Positions 22,742-33,850 of a stretch of DNA of 64,000 nt are shown here, one piece after another. The translations under genes and the position numbers were made by a program. The notes beneath the pieces were generated by a model. The model ran no database searches, was not told the DNA's origin, and saw only the letters and a program-made list of their open reading frames with translations. Within the stretch, counting starts at the first letter, position 1; each line of letters opens with the position of its first letter. This stretch comes from Euryodendron excelsum (taxonomy: Eukaryota; Streptophyta; Magnoliopsida; Ericales; Pentaphylacaceae). The stretch spans positions 52,128,683-52,192,682 of the forward strand of contig CM065377.1 of the NCBI GenBank assembly GCA_033060915.1. Direction: 5' to 3'.

Positions 22742-24470
22742 TGTTAAACCAGGTGGCAACCCAAGAGGGGGGGTGAATTGGGTTTATAATTAAAAATTAA
22801 AATTTAAAATAAACCAATACACTTAATTTCCAAGAGATGAGATGCAATAGAAAAGATATAAAATATTAATCTAATTAAGTAATGAATAAGACAAGCTAAG
22901 ATATGATCAATGTGACATTAGTACAAATGATTCAAATGTGTGTGTATCTCAAGTATATCAAGACTATATATAAGAAAGATATTAAGCAAGATAAAAAGAG
23001 AAGAGATCAAACACAACGATTTAAAGTGGTTCAGTTGGCTCCTCTTATGCCAATCCTACGTCCACCTCCAAGGCTCCTTCCTTGGGCAAATCCACTATTC
23101 TTCAAATAGCTTTACACCACTAGCTTGTCCTGTTGCTAGCAAACTTTTACACCAAGTGTTTTGTTCCCAAAACACTCAAAAAATAACTCTTTGTTTTGCT
23201 CTCCAAAACAAAGCACCAAGAGGATCTTTTTCTCCAAGTGTTCCTCTCAATCACTCAAGAAATAAATCACAAGGGTTTAGCAACCTTTTTACAAATGATA
23301 TAGGGGAGTTGAATCTTACAATAATAGGTACAAAACTCTCAAAAGTTGAATAAAAGAATGAAGCTCAAAGATGAGATGGAATGACGAAGAAGTAAAGCTC
23401 AAAACTTGAAGATCTTGATGAATATCACTTTGTATACTCAATCTTTGTAATCTCTTGTGTGTCCTTACTTCTCTTGTGTATCTCTATTTATAGAGGAAGA
23501 GTAGTGGATTATTTGTAGCTTAAAATCAACTTCTAGTCGTTGGAGAGGTTTGAACACATTTCTTCCCGTTTGAACAAAGTTACTGCTAGTCAGGATTTGA
23601 ATTTTAGATATGATTGCTTCTATTCCTCCTCGATTTTCTCCTTGATAACATTTGAATTTGAAAATGTCTATAAGAGACAAGTTGTAGATATAGACGTCTT
23701 CTTTTCAAAACCTCAAGAATCATGTCGATCTAACGGCTAGATCAAAAGTTATCATCAACATACTCAAGTTGTCTCCCAGTTGGCATATTTGAATTTCTGC
23801 AGAGTTGTCTTCACTTCCACCTCAATTTTCTCCCTTATAACGTTTGAATTTGAAAATGTCTATAAGATAAAAGTTGTAGCCCTGGAAGTAATCTTTTCAC
23901 ATCAATAAGAATCATAGATATACAACGGTTAGATCAAAAGTAATGATAAAATTACTCGAGCTATCTCCCAGCTGTCATATTTTGAACTTCTACTCCAATG
24001 TGTCACATTCCAGCTCAATTTTGTCCCATAAGACTTTCTATTCACGAAATCCTCATAAATTATCGTTTATAGGAATTTGAGTCTTATTTTCAATGCCACA
24101 AAAATCAGATCAATCCAACGGTTAGATCAAAAGTTATGTACATAATACTGAAACTATCTCCAATGAGCTTTCTTACCATTATCTTTAACTTAGTCTTCTT
24201 CTTCATGCTATGCATTCCTTTTAAGTCCAAGACTAACAATAACTTCAACAAATGTTAGATAATTAACATTTAAAACATAAATAAAAATTAAGTGATATAT
24301 CATTGAAATGCATAATATATTTAAAATTTTAAAATAAAAAATCTTTAAAAATCTTAACTCATACATCAAACTTACTTTATTATGAAATCTTGAGATTAAC
24401 CAAATTTTAATCATTAAAACATTTATATTTGTTATCATCAAAATCAATTAATGAAAACTTCAGGCTAACA
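22742..24470 (-). mobile_element. Solo LTR of a Copia element, with 5 bp target duplication
   Basis: On the minus strand it starts TGTTAGCCTGAAG and ends GTTTAACA; its termini are TGTTA/TAACA. It is flanked on both sides by CAAAG (22737-22741 and 24471-24475), a perfect 5 bp target-site duplication. Near its end, on the minus strand, it reads caattcaccccccctcttgg, matching the LTR-end remnant at 19890-19949, so it belongs to a related SIRE-like Copia family. Length 1729 bp, no coding. Confidence 0.88.
23583..24155. repeat. ~190 bp repeat, three diverged copies, in the solo LTR
   Basis: Copies start near 23583, 23775 and 23972. Each has a ctcaattttctcc-like start, most of aatttgaaaatgtctataag in the first two, and aacggttagatcaaaagtta or a variant near its end. 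Confidence 0.75.
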
Positions 24471-26282
24471 CAAAGCAAATTCGTTTCATAATGAAAATTT
24501 ATGAAAATTTCAAGCAGGGCAAGACCTTCTTAAACTTCTAAAATTGCAAGGCAGTTATATCAAATGGTTCCTAGCACTGGACATAAGTAATATGATGTGT
24601 TGATGAATATAAGAAAACATCAAGAAGAGATGTTCACAAAAAAATCAACACAAAGGTGGACAATTGAGAGTCTGAATTAATGAGCTTGGAAAAGAAAGTG
24701 AAAGAGGATATTTTGTAGATCACCACTGAGTATATTGGGAAGCACATTGCCTTGATTCTTGGAGATAACTACAAAACTCTTTACTTTGCAGCAGCAGCAG
24801 GAAAAATAGAGGACAACCTTCTCAGCCTCCACCAGAAAAATTGAAGAGTCTTCTAATCCAGCACATTAAGCTAAACCTCCTATTGAAAAATAACCAGCAG
24901 TCCCTCCTACCAAGCAATATTCTTTCAAGCCTAGAATTTCAACATCCACATTCTCTAATACTCCTGAAAACCCAGCGGACATAACCTAGTTTCCTTCACC
25001 AAAATTTGCATGAGCATATATCGTCATCATACATTTGCATACTTTGAATGATGGTAACTTATTTTTCATATCTTTATATGGATGCCTATGCTACGAAGGT
25101 TTAACTATCTTAAATCAAGAATCTTAACTTCCAAACTCTCCAAAGATCCAAATGATATGACTTAATCCCCACTTGCACGATTTTGTATTAGCATTACATT
25201 GCTACACTTTAATTTTCTGATCACATAGATCATAATCTCAAGAAAATATTTATCATGCAACAATTTGTGAATGCTTAATGCTTATAACCTGTTTTGGATA
25301 CTTTGAATGCTTGTTAGAATAGCTTGGATAACTATAATTCTTCTTGATTTTGATGGATTAATATCTTAAGTGTTTAAATGAACTTTATATGTTATAGTTC
25401 ACACTATTTAAGTATTTGCTATTTGGTCACTGATATACTCTCAAGAATTATCATTCCATCTTAATATTTTTGTTATTGTACATCTCTATAATCTTTATTT
25501 ATTACTTTTTTTGACGATTTGACAAAAAGGGAGAGAATATTCTCAAAAAGATAAAAAGGGGGAGAGAACACTCCTTAATACTCACTCCTCAATATATTAT
25601 TGAGTATAATTGACATGCAACACATGTTACTCTTTAGTTTTTCATTATCTATTACTAAATGACTGCAAAGGAGTTATATTGCAATGAGGCATCAACTGCA
25701 AATGAAAAGGGGAGCATTGGTTTGATGCAAAAGGGGAAGCATGAATATTCTGAACTTCCAAGTAACTATATGCCCTGACCATCTGAGTTGAAGTTTGCTT
25801 TGCCCTGAATCTGAAACATAAACTGGAGCAAATGCTTTTTATGAAACTCTCACTTTCTCTACATTTGTTTGATATTGCACATTATTGAGCTTCTTAGAAT
25901 TTTGAGCATATTGTCTATACTTATTAAGGTTTCTTTGTATGCCATATCAAAGAGAAATCCTTTATTAAGGGGAAGAGATAATCTATTTGAAAACAGGGGA
26001 GAAATATTTGTGTACATAATGTTATACCCTCCATAGGGGAGAAATTTTTTTGGAAAAAATCTGGAATATTCATGAATGTTTTCTACTCTACATTTGCATT
26101 CTATTTTTTGCTAGTCATTTTTTATTGAATGACAAAAAAGGGGAGAAATACTTTATGACAAATATATAAAACAGAGAAGAAATATTATGTATAAAGAGTA
26201 TTCTGATTCTGATATGCTTCAAGATTATTGAGATGAATTGCATATATTTTTAAGGTTTTGTCATCATCAAAAATAGAGAGAT
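24471..26282 (+). other. 3' non-coding part of the Copia element with repeated purine tracts
   Basis: Contains a decayed Pro/Ser/Gln-rich frame (24780-25000). From 25528 it has a series of short purine-rich strings such as caaaaagggagaga, aaaaagggggagag, aaaaggggagcatt and aaaaggggagaaat, each like a plus-strand primer tract. The last, aaaaatagagaga, abuts the LTR start at 26283. No intact ORF. Confidence 0.55.
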
Positions 26283-29256
26283 TGTTGACTCAAGATTGAT
26301 CCCCATGTTGATTTTGATGATAACAAAACCATGTGGTTGTTATCTAATGATTTCACTTGAGTGTGCAGGTTAGATTATAATCATTTGACAACAAGAAAAT
26401 AAATGAGCTGATCGGTTGAGTATCAAACAAATAGATTGCTTAGGTAATTTTATTCTCGAAGATATTGAAGATGCTCAAGGAGTTCAACAAATATTAAAAA
26501 GAAGGATACAAGTGACTGAAGATCTTATTATGATTCAAGAAGTTATTCAAAGAAGCAAAGCACTCAAGCAAGATCATTTAAAAAGTTTCAAGTTGATATG
26601 GAATCAATTCTTGAAGACTTAAGTACAAATAAAAGTGCTGATAGAACAAAGGATTTCGAACAATCTTGAAGACCAAAAAGCTGGCACCATACAAATATGG
26701 TGGACACTTCACTATGAAGACCCTCGATCCTCATGGCCATATCAAGTCTACTAAAGTATCATATATGCTATGAACTTCTAAATTGGTTGATTGTGTTGCT
26801 CTAAATCTGGAAAATGCATTGAGGCATAAAGCACAAAAGAAAGGAGGAGCAATGAGTTGAAGCTTGTCAAGTAACAATGGAGAATCTATCACATTAAAGA
26901 TATTGTGGTGAGAAGCTTGTCAATAAACAATGGAGACAATGAGTATGATGAGTTGACATATTCAGCAATCTCATAATTACAACCTTATTTAGATGATTCC
27001 TACAAGACATGTAAGCTCACCTTAAAGATTTGAAGATGTCTTGAAAGTATGAAAGAAATCACAAAAGCTTATACTTTCCACAAAAGTAATGAAGACCTAT
27101 TGATAAGAAATCACAAGACTTGGAAGCTTCATTGAAGACTATGTTGAAGTCTTGAATAGATAGAAGAAGTTATAGAAGAAATCAAGTTGGTGAAGATCAA
27201 GTAAAGAAAGTGAAGAAGTTTAAATAAGCATGAAAGATCAGTTGAAGAAAAGAGATCTTAAGTCTTGGAAGCTCTCTTGAAGATTTTGAAGAAGACTTGG
27301 ATCAATGGAAAAAGTTATATTGATTGAAGAATCCTAGAATAAATTAATTTGATGAAGATCAAGTAAAGAGATTGAAGATGTTCTTGAAGTCAACATGCCT
27401 TGAAGAAGTCTTTTCAAGCCTTAGAAACCTTAGTTGGATGATCCTTAAAGAGCTTGAAGATATTGAAGAAGATTGAAGAAGTATCGCAAAAGTTAAGGAT
27501 TTTCCTAAAAAGAATGGACCCCCTAAGCAACAGAGTCGACTTATTGAGACAGAAGCTAAAAAATCTAATGGAACTTCAAAAGAGTCGATCCCTCACTCCT
27601 TAGGAGTCGACTCATTGAGACAGAGAGTTAAAAATTTAGTTTCAGGCCAAATGAGTCGACCCCTATTTCAAAAAAGTCGACCCTTTTGGGCAGAGCCTTG
27701 AAAAAATCTGCTGAAACATAAAAAGAGTCGACCCCTGCTCCAAATGAGTCGACTCCTGTCAGAAAATATAACCGTTGTTATCGGGAGTCGACTCATTTGG
27801 AGCAGGGGTCGACTTTTTTTGTGTTTCAGCAGATTTTTTTAAGGCTCTGCCCAAAAGGGTTGGCTCTTTTGTGATAAGGGTCAACTCATTTGGCCTGAAA
27901 CTGAATTTTTAACTCTCTGTGTCAATGAGTCGACTTCTAAGGAGTGAGGGGTCGACTCTTTTGAAGTTTCATCAGATTTTTCAGCCTTTGTCTCAATGAG
28001 TCGACTCTTTTGCTTGAGGGGTTGACTCTTTTTAGGAAAATCTTTAACTTTTGTGATACTTCTTCAATCTTCTTCAATATCTTCAAGCTCTTTAAGGATC
28101 ATCCAACTAAGGTTTCTAAGGTTTGAAAAGACTTCTTCAATGCATGTTGACTTCAAGAACATCTTCAATCTTTTTACTTGATCTTCATCAAATTAATTTC
28201 TTTTAGGATTCTTCAAATAATATAACTTCTTCTATTGATCCAAGTCTTCTTCAAAATTTTCAAAAGAGCTTCCAAGACTTAAGATCTCTTTCTTCAACTG
28301 ATCTTTCATTCTTATTTGAACTTCTTCACTTTCTTTGCTTGATCTTCACCAACTTGATTTCTTCTATAACTTCTTCCATCTATTCAAGATTTCAACATAG
28401 TCTTCAATGAAACTTCCAAGTCTTGTGATTTCTTATCAATAGGTCTTCATTACTTTTGTAGAAAGTATAAGCTTTTGTAATTTCTTTCATACTTTCAAGA
28501 TATCTTCAAATCTTCAAGGTGAGCTTTCATGTCTTGTAGGAGTCATCTAAATAAGGTTGCAACTATGAGATTGCTGAATGTGTCAACTCATCATACTCAT
28601 TGTATCCATTGTTTCTTGACAAGCTTCTCACCACAATATCTTTAATGTGACAGATTCTCCATTGTTACTTGACAAGCTTCAACTCATTGCTCCCCCTTTC
28701 TTTTATGCTTTATGCCTCAATGCATTTTTTAGATTTAGAGCAACACAATCAACTAATTTAGAAGTTCATATCATACATGATGCTTTAGTGGACTTGATAT
28801 GGCCATGAGGATCGAGGGTTTTCATAGTGAAATGTCCACCATATTTGTATGGTGCCAGCTCTTCGGTCTTCAAGACTGTTTGAAATTCTTTGTTCTATCA
28901 GTGCTTCTATTTGTACTTAAGTCTTCAAGAATTGATTCCATATCAACTTAAAACTCTTTAAATGATCTTGCTTGAGTGCTTTGCTTCTTTGAATAACTTT
29001 TTGAATCATAATAAGATCTTCAGTCACTTGTATCCTTCATTTTTATATTTGTTGAACTCCTTGAGCATCTTCAATATCTTCGAGAATAAAATTACCTAAG
29101 TAATCTTCTTGTTTGATACTCAACCGATCAGCTCATTTATTTTCTTGTTATCAAATGATTATAATCTAACCTGCACACTCAAGTGAAATCATTAAATAAC
29201 AACCACATGATTTTGTTATCATCAAAATTAACATGGGGATCAACCTTGAGTCAACA
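26283..29256. repeat. 3 kb near-perfect palindrome made of two inverted Copia LTR halves
   Basis: Left arm 26283-27756 and right arm 27784-29256 are reverse complements with scattered mismatches, around a 27 bp centre. Both outer ends are the LTR terminus TGTTGACTCAAG. Both arms stop at the same inner point beside gagtcgactcc. The left arm follows the purine tract of the Copia element and is therefore its 3' LTR, lacking the distal part. Each arm carries about ten gagtcgac-type motifs in its inner third. No direct target duplication flanks the structure. Its transcript would fold into a long hairpin. Confidence 0.93.
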
Positions 29257-30504
29257 CCGTCTACATACTCCCTCCGCCATTGAGGCTACACTGGCTAAAA
29301 TAATAAACTCTATTTTGGGCTTCCAAATATAGAGAGTCATTATTTAACTCTCTAGACTATAAGTATTAGTTTCTTTATCTCTCCTCATGTTTTTCTTTTT
29401 TCTTAGAGTACGTGCTAAAGATAGAATAATTTATGAAGTGGTTACCTAAAATAGATAATTATATTTTTTTTGTTTTGGCAAGCTATTTTTGCTGGTAATG
29501 TTGGAGATGCCCTTAGAGTATCTCTAATGGGCTTTGTAAAGTGGCTCTCCAAGTGTAGAGAGCCAAAAGTGACTTTTTAAATTTTAAGAGCAATATTATA
29601 TGCAATCTTATTTCTCAATCATTTTTCTCACTCTAAACACAATGTTGAACCCGCATCAAAATTTTGAAAATGTTATACTTAATCCCATTTTTCAACCCTT
29701 TTTTTTAACTTCTAGACACAAGTGAATGAGTTTCTCATGAATTTATTAATTTGGATTATACGACTTTGTGTTTAGAAGTGAAGAAATGAATTGAGAAATA
29801 GGATTATATATAGCATTACTCTAAAAAATTAAATGGGACCTATTTACTTGTATCTAGGAGTGAAAAAAGAGATTAACAAATGTGATGCATAACATTGCTC
29901 AAACTTTTATTTCACAAATCTCTCTCTTATCTCTACTCTTTTTGTGCTTTTTTTTTTTGGGGTATGTGTTAAAAAAATGAATAATTTATAAGGTGACTAG
30001 CTAAACTAAAAAGTATTGTTGAAGGATTTTTAAAAAAATGATTTGCTAAAATAGATAATTAAGTTTTTGAGTATATTTTGACTAGTTATTTTACAGAATA
30101 GTGCTGAAAATGCTTTAATCAAGTAGACTATTTAAAAGTGCTATCTAACTTACTAAAGATTTTTTAGAAACTTATGGTCAAGTTCATAGTAATGAATCTC
30201 ATATCAGTATCGAAAATACCGGCCAATACGTACCATACCAGCCTTCATCCAGTACAAATAAATGGTGATACTATCGGCTAAGGTACTGGCCAATACCAGT
30301 CAATATCGAATAATACCGGCAATACCGCCTAATACTAGTGGTATCGAAAATACCGAACGGTACCAGTTTTGTGTAATTTATTTTAAAATAATTTAATTTT
30401 ATTCTTTTTTTATGATAATTATTAATTAAAGTTTATTTTAGGCATATACTAAACAATAATATGTCTTTTAAGTATTTTTAAATATATATCTAATTTGAAT
30501 AACA
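29257..30504. other. Intergenic AT-rich DNA, transposon-like fragments
   Basis: No gene seen. At 29510-29580 gagtatctctaatgggct and a short inverted agagagcc pattern resemble a MITE edge. At 30190-30360 there is a cluster of degenerate ataccgg words. Neither can be bounded from this sequence. Confidence 0.4.
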
Positions 30505-30913
30505 CGCTTATATTATATTAAAATTCTTGACAATTTAAATATGTATATATATATTTTATAGCATATTATATTTATGACGATAAATTCAATATGATACTCA
30601 ATATTATACCAACTAATAACAAAAACAATACCTTAATTGATAGGAGATTGACAACTCGGATCAAATCCTCCAGCATTTAGATTAGAAGCTATTATACTTT
30701 TACAGATAGAGAGAGGACTACCCCGTAGTGTAGACCAGAAAATTAAGAAAAAAAATTTAATTGTTGACTGAGAGAAGCGACACTAGCAATAGGCTTTGAT
30801 CAAGCGAACTTGGAGTCCTTGGAATGAACCTTGAAAAAGCAGTTTTATGTGTCAACCGTCCACATACTGAGCCGACCCAGCTGTCGTATCCGTGCCTAGC
30901 ACAATCTAGTTTA

Positions 30914-31115
30914 AGGAGTATTTGGATGTAACTTATTTAGTAGTTTATAATTTATGTTTATGACTTTTTTGAAACGTGTTTGTGTAAGTAGTTTAAAAAA
31001 ACAGTTTATATTTAATTGCGTTTTTCAAAAAAAAGTTATTTTTAAAAATAATTTTTTAAAAGTAACTTATAATTTATAGTTTATGACTTATAATCAAGTG
31101 ACCCAAACACCTCCT
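30914..31115. mobile_element. MITE, hAT-like, copy A
   Basis: Ends aggagtatttggatgtaact and, inverted, aggaggtgtttgggtcactt; the core is T/A-rich with ttaaaaataa runs. About 200 bp. A diverged copy lies at 39107-39316 in block X copy B. Superfamily call is from end sequence only. Confidence 0.5.
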
Positions 31116-31210
31116 AACTCATACTTGAGCTGATGCTCGTGCTCGCCCAGCCTTTACACCTTTGTACTAATGTCATAACAAAGTTATTTAAGTTCATCTT
31201 ATCCATCTCG

Positions 31211-31750
31211 TTGAGAAAATATTCAATACCAGTTGAGTTGGTAGCCTAATTAGTCTTAACAAATGAGGTGAAACTCTTTACTTTTATTCACGCATTTGGA
31301 GTTCGAACTCATTTGCGATAGTAATCTTTATAAATTAGATATTATGTGTAGGAGATTTTTATTAACTTGCACCTTGAAAAGGGCTTGGTTCAGCTATGTC
31401 TCACTCTTTTTCTGAGAGTCCAACAGAATAGAGACTACTATGATTACCTTCAGATAGAGAGCTACACTAGTCGCTCCACTTTACTCTTTTGCTAAGCAAA
31501 AAAAAAAAAAAAAAAATATTCAATGTAATAGTGATATCATTTCATTTTACTAACGTAGTATTACAAATCAATCACATTATGTCAAATATAAGTGTTGAAA
31601 TTATTATCATCAGTTAGTGGGGTAATTAGAAAAACTCACTATTCAGTTTAGGTGATTGAATTTCAACACGTGTTTAATATGATGTGATTAACTTGTGATA
31701 CCGTGTTAGTAAAATGACGTGACATTATCGTTAGTATTGAATATTTTCTC
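31211..31750. mobile_element. MITE with long inverted ends, split by a SINE (copy A)
   Basis: Starts ttgagaaaatattcaat and ends attgaatattttctc. Inside the SINE insertion the inverted ends continue: tcattttactaacgtagtat is matched by tcattttactaacacggtat on the other strand. The same family occurs uninterrupted at 56431-56686 and, as part of the duplication, at about 39423-39962. Confidence 0.75.
31228..31512 (+). mobile_element. tRNA-derived SINE with poly-A tail (copy A)
   Basis: 285 bp, starts accagttgagttggtagcc, with a box A-like tagcctaattag and a box B-like gagttcgaactc about 70 bp on, and ends in a run of about 17 A. Flanked by aaaatattcaat on both sides (31216-31227 and 31513-31524), a 12 bp target duplication, which also shows it landed inside the MITE. 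Box A and box B are internal RNA polymerase III promoter elements. Confidence 0.82.
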
Positions 31751-32288
31751 ATCGATTGTTTGATGAATTAGCAACTAAGACACTGACCGAAATTCACATG
31801 TATTGTTTGGTCTTTATTACTCTTATTTTTCATAACTATTCCAAAATGTACGTAAATATTATGTAAAGGACATCAAGGGACGGAAATTTTTTGTACTAAC
31901 TATTAAAGTATTGAACGGTGGATATTTTTATTCAAGCTTATGTTACAAAGTAAATTATTAATCAACTAAGTTCACTTGGTTGGTTAAAGTCATTCTCCTT
32001 TATTTTTGGAGGTCAAGTACTCTTGCCACCATAAATAAAAAATGTTTAGTTCTAGACTTTGGTGTGTAAAACTCAAACATGTTTGCTCAATTGAAAAGAA
32101 ATTTGAAATATAAGCATACCACTTGTAATTTTAGTATTATCCAAGTTCGATTCCTCTACATTTCATGTCATATTCTTGAGAGGAAATCCCTGCACTAGTA
32201 AATTGTGAACATTTGTAAGTCTCTAAGAAAATTTACTCGCGAGAGATGAATCCAACTCTGCCTTGAACAGAGACTCTCACATTATAAA

Positions 32289-32319
32289 TAATAGTAGTAG
32301 TAGTAGTAGTAGTAATAAA
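32289..32319. repeat. (TAG)n microsatellite
   Basis: About eight TAG units then taa; the matching site in copy B at about 40505-40527 is (AAT)n. Confidence 0.85.
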
Positions 32320-33469
32320 GGAAGCTAGTTGCTTGAGCATTTGGGCCTTTCAAAAGACGCCTCCACAAATTTTGAGTGTTTTTTTTTTTTGTCTTCCGTG
32401 GTTCGGCAGTCATGAGTATTCAAGCAAACTTGCACACATCTCAACTAATCACCTCTCCGATTTGGTCAAAGATAAGTCATTCACACCAAAATTAAAGTAT
32501 TTATAAAAGATAAATTTTTTACAATTAACTCTTGAATTTGACAAATGTCAAAATCTTGACATCTCAATGAGATATCATGGTCCATCCAAATGCTCTAACC
32601 CAGTTGGTTAAATTTTTTATCAAGTACTTATGGCAATGATCTACCATATGTGAATGCAAGCATCAACTACATAATAAAAGACAAACCCATACAAAGAATG
32701 ATGGTGATTCACTTTACATCACTGGCTCACTGCATAAATTTCTTTTTCTTTTTTCTTTTTTTGATAAAACCGCTGCATATAATCTGGACCTTAGAGACAA
32801 TTCAAGGGAACAGGAAGAGCAAAGTTCGCTACATAGTGCCTGCAAAAACAAAGTCATGGCCATGTTTGATTAACTTTTTAATACATAGTCCCTTGCTCAG
32901 ATCCCTCCCTCGGACAAATCTTCTTAAAATCTTCTTTGTCAAATCAAATGAACTTGTGTAAATCCTAATCTAATATGTAGAAAAATATACAATCTTAGAT
33001 CTGGAATTTCCATTTTTATACTCCCAAAGTCTTGCATGCCAGAATTCTGCACAATCTCCAATAATCAAATCAGTGGGTGAACAACCAGTGGCTCTTAAAG
33101 AAATAGAGGAGAGAGATTAGAGAGCAAACTCCAATAAGTTTTGGTCAAACAAGCAATCTTCTAAAAAGACTCTTGAACTGCTTGCTATTATATAATCATC
33201 AGCCTCAATCAAATCCCTTATCACCGTCCAAATGGATAACTAGGAAGAAAAAAAGGACTCGAAAAACTTGAAAATCAACCATGGTAGCATATCGGTTCTT
33301 GTAAAAGGAAAAATTAATCAAACATTGGTGCATTTGGTTTACCCATTCAACAAAATTATTCGTAATAGTCCAAAGCATATGTTTTCGCATTTAATGCAGC
33401 CCGCAAATTAGGAAGCATTTTTCTAGTCAATGTAAGAATTTCACTGCCTGCGTGTTGAAAATTATGTGC

Positions 33470-33850
33470 ATTTAGTTTTGTTTTCAAATTTTGTTTTATG
33501 TTCTCTAAAAACAGAAAAACAAAAATTGATATGAAAAACCCATTCGATAAATTGTTTTTGAAAATTTTTCTAAAGACATCCCAGTTTTTTGAAGTAGTTT
33601 CAAATTATTTTTTGAATTTTCAAAAACAAAAAAGTTTGGTGAACTTTTCTCCAAAAACTGTTCTGAGAATTTGACTAAAAATACTCCAATTTTAATAAAC
33701 AGTTCTAAATTGTGTTTTATGAATTTGAGAAAATATTTTTATACGAAAGTAAAAACAATACGGTTTTTAAACTTTTTATGTTTTTATTACTGAAAACACA
33801 AAAAATAAAAATGAAAATTTTGAAGAGGATACCAATGAAACAGAGCCACT
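33470..33850. mobile_element. MITE-like element (copy A)
   Basis: AT-rich with inverted text: gtgcatttagttttgttttc at the left, gataccaatgaaacagagcc at the right. The phrase resembles a frequent plant hAT-type MITE edge. Its copy in block B is at about 41689-42075. Boundaries approximate. Confidence 0.4.

Larger units (their letters stand above)
19890..26282 (+). mobile_element. Copia (SIRE-like) element, internally deleted
   Basis: Contains an LTR-end remnant (about 19890-19949, caattcacccctcctcttga ... ctgaca), a primer-binding site, gag (20006-21486), a protease remnant near 21640, then a region without recognisable integrase, RT or RNase H. A Pro/Ser/Gln-rich degenerate stretch (about 24780-25000) and repeated aaaaggggaga-like purine motifs (25528-26280) follow. 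It ends at catcatcaaaaatagagaga right before the LTR start at 26283. The gag type and the purine-tract context resemble SIRE-type Copia elements. Loss of most of pol makes it non-autonomous; a solo LTR is inserted at 22742-24470. Confidence 0.65.

Noticed and set aside
26283..29256. Palindrome as two independent opposite LTR insertions
   Set aside because: Both arms end at the same inner base with only 27 bp between, which independent events would not give.
30190..30360. Repeated accgg/ataccg words as a regulatory array or CRISPR-like repeat
   Set aside because: Units vary in length and spacing and there are no spacers; it is plant low-complexity repeat text.
32650..32961. 103-codon open frame in block X, partly kept in copy B
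   Set aside because: A poly-T run, no known domain and a disrupted counterpart at 40852 indicate duplicated non-coding DNA.
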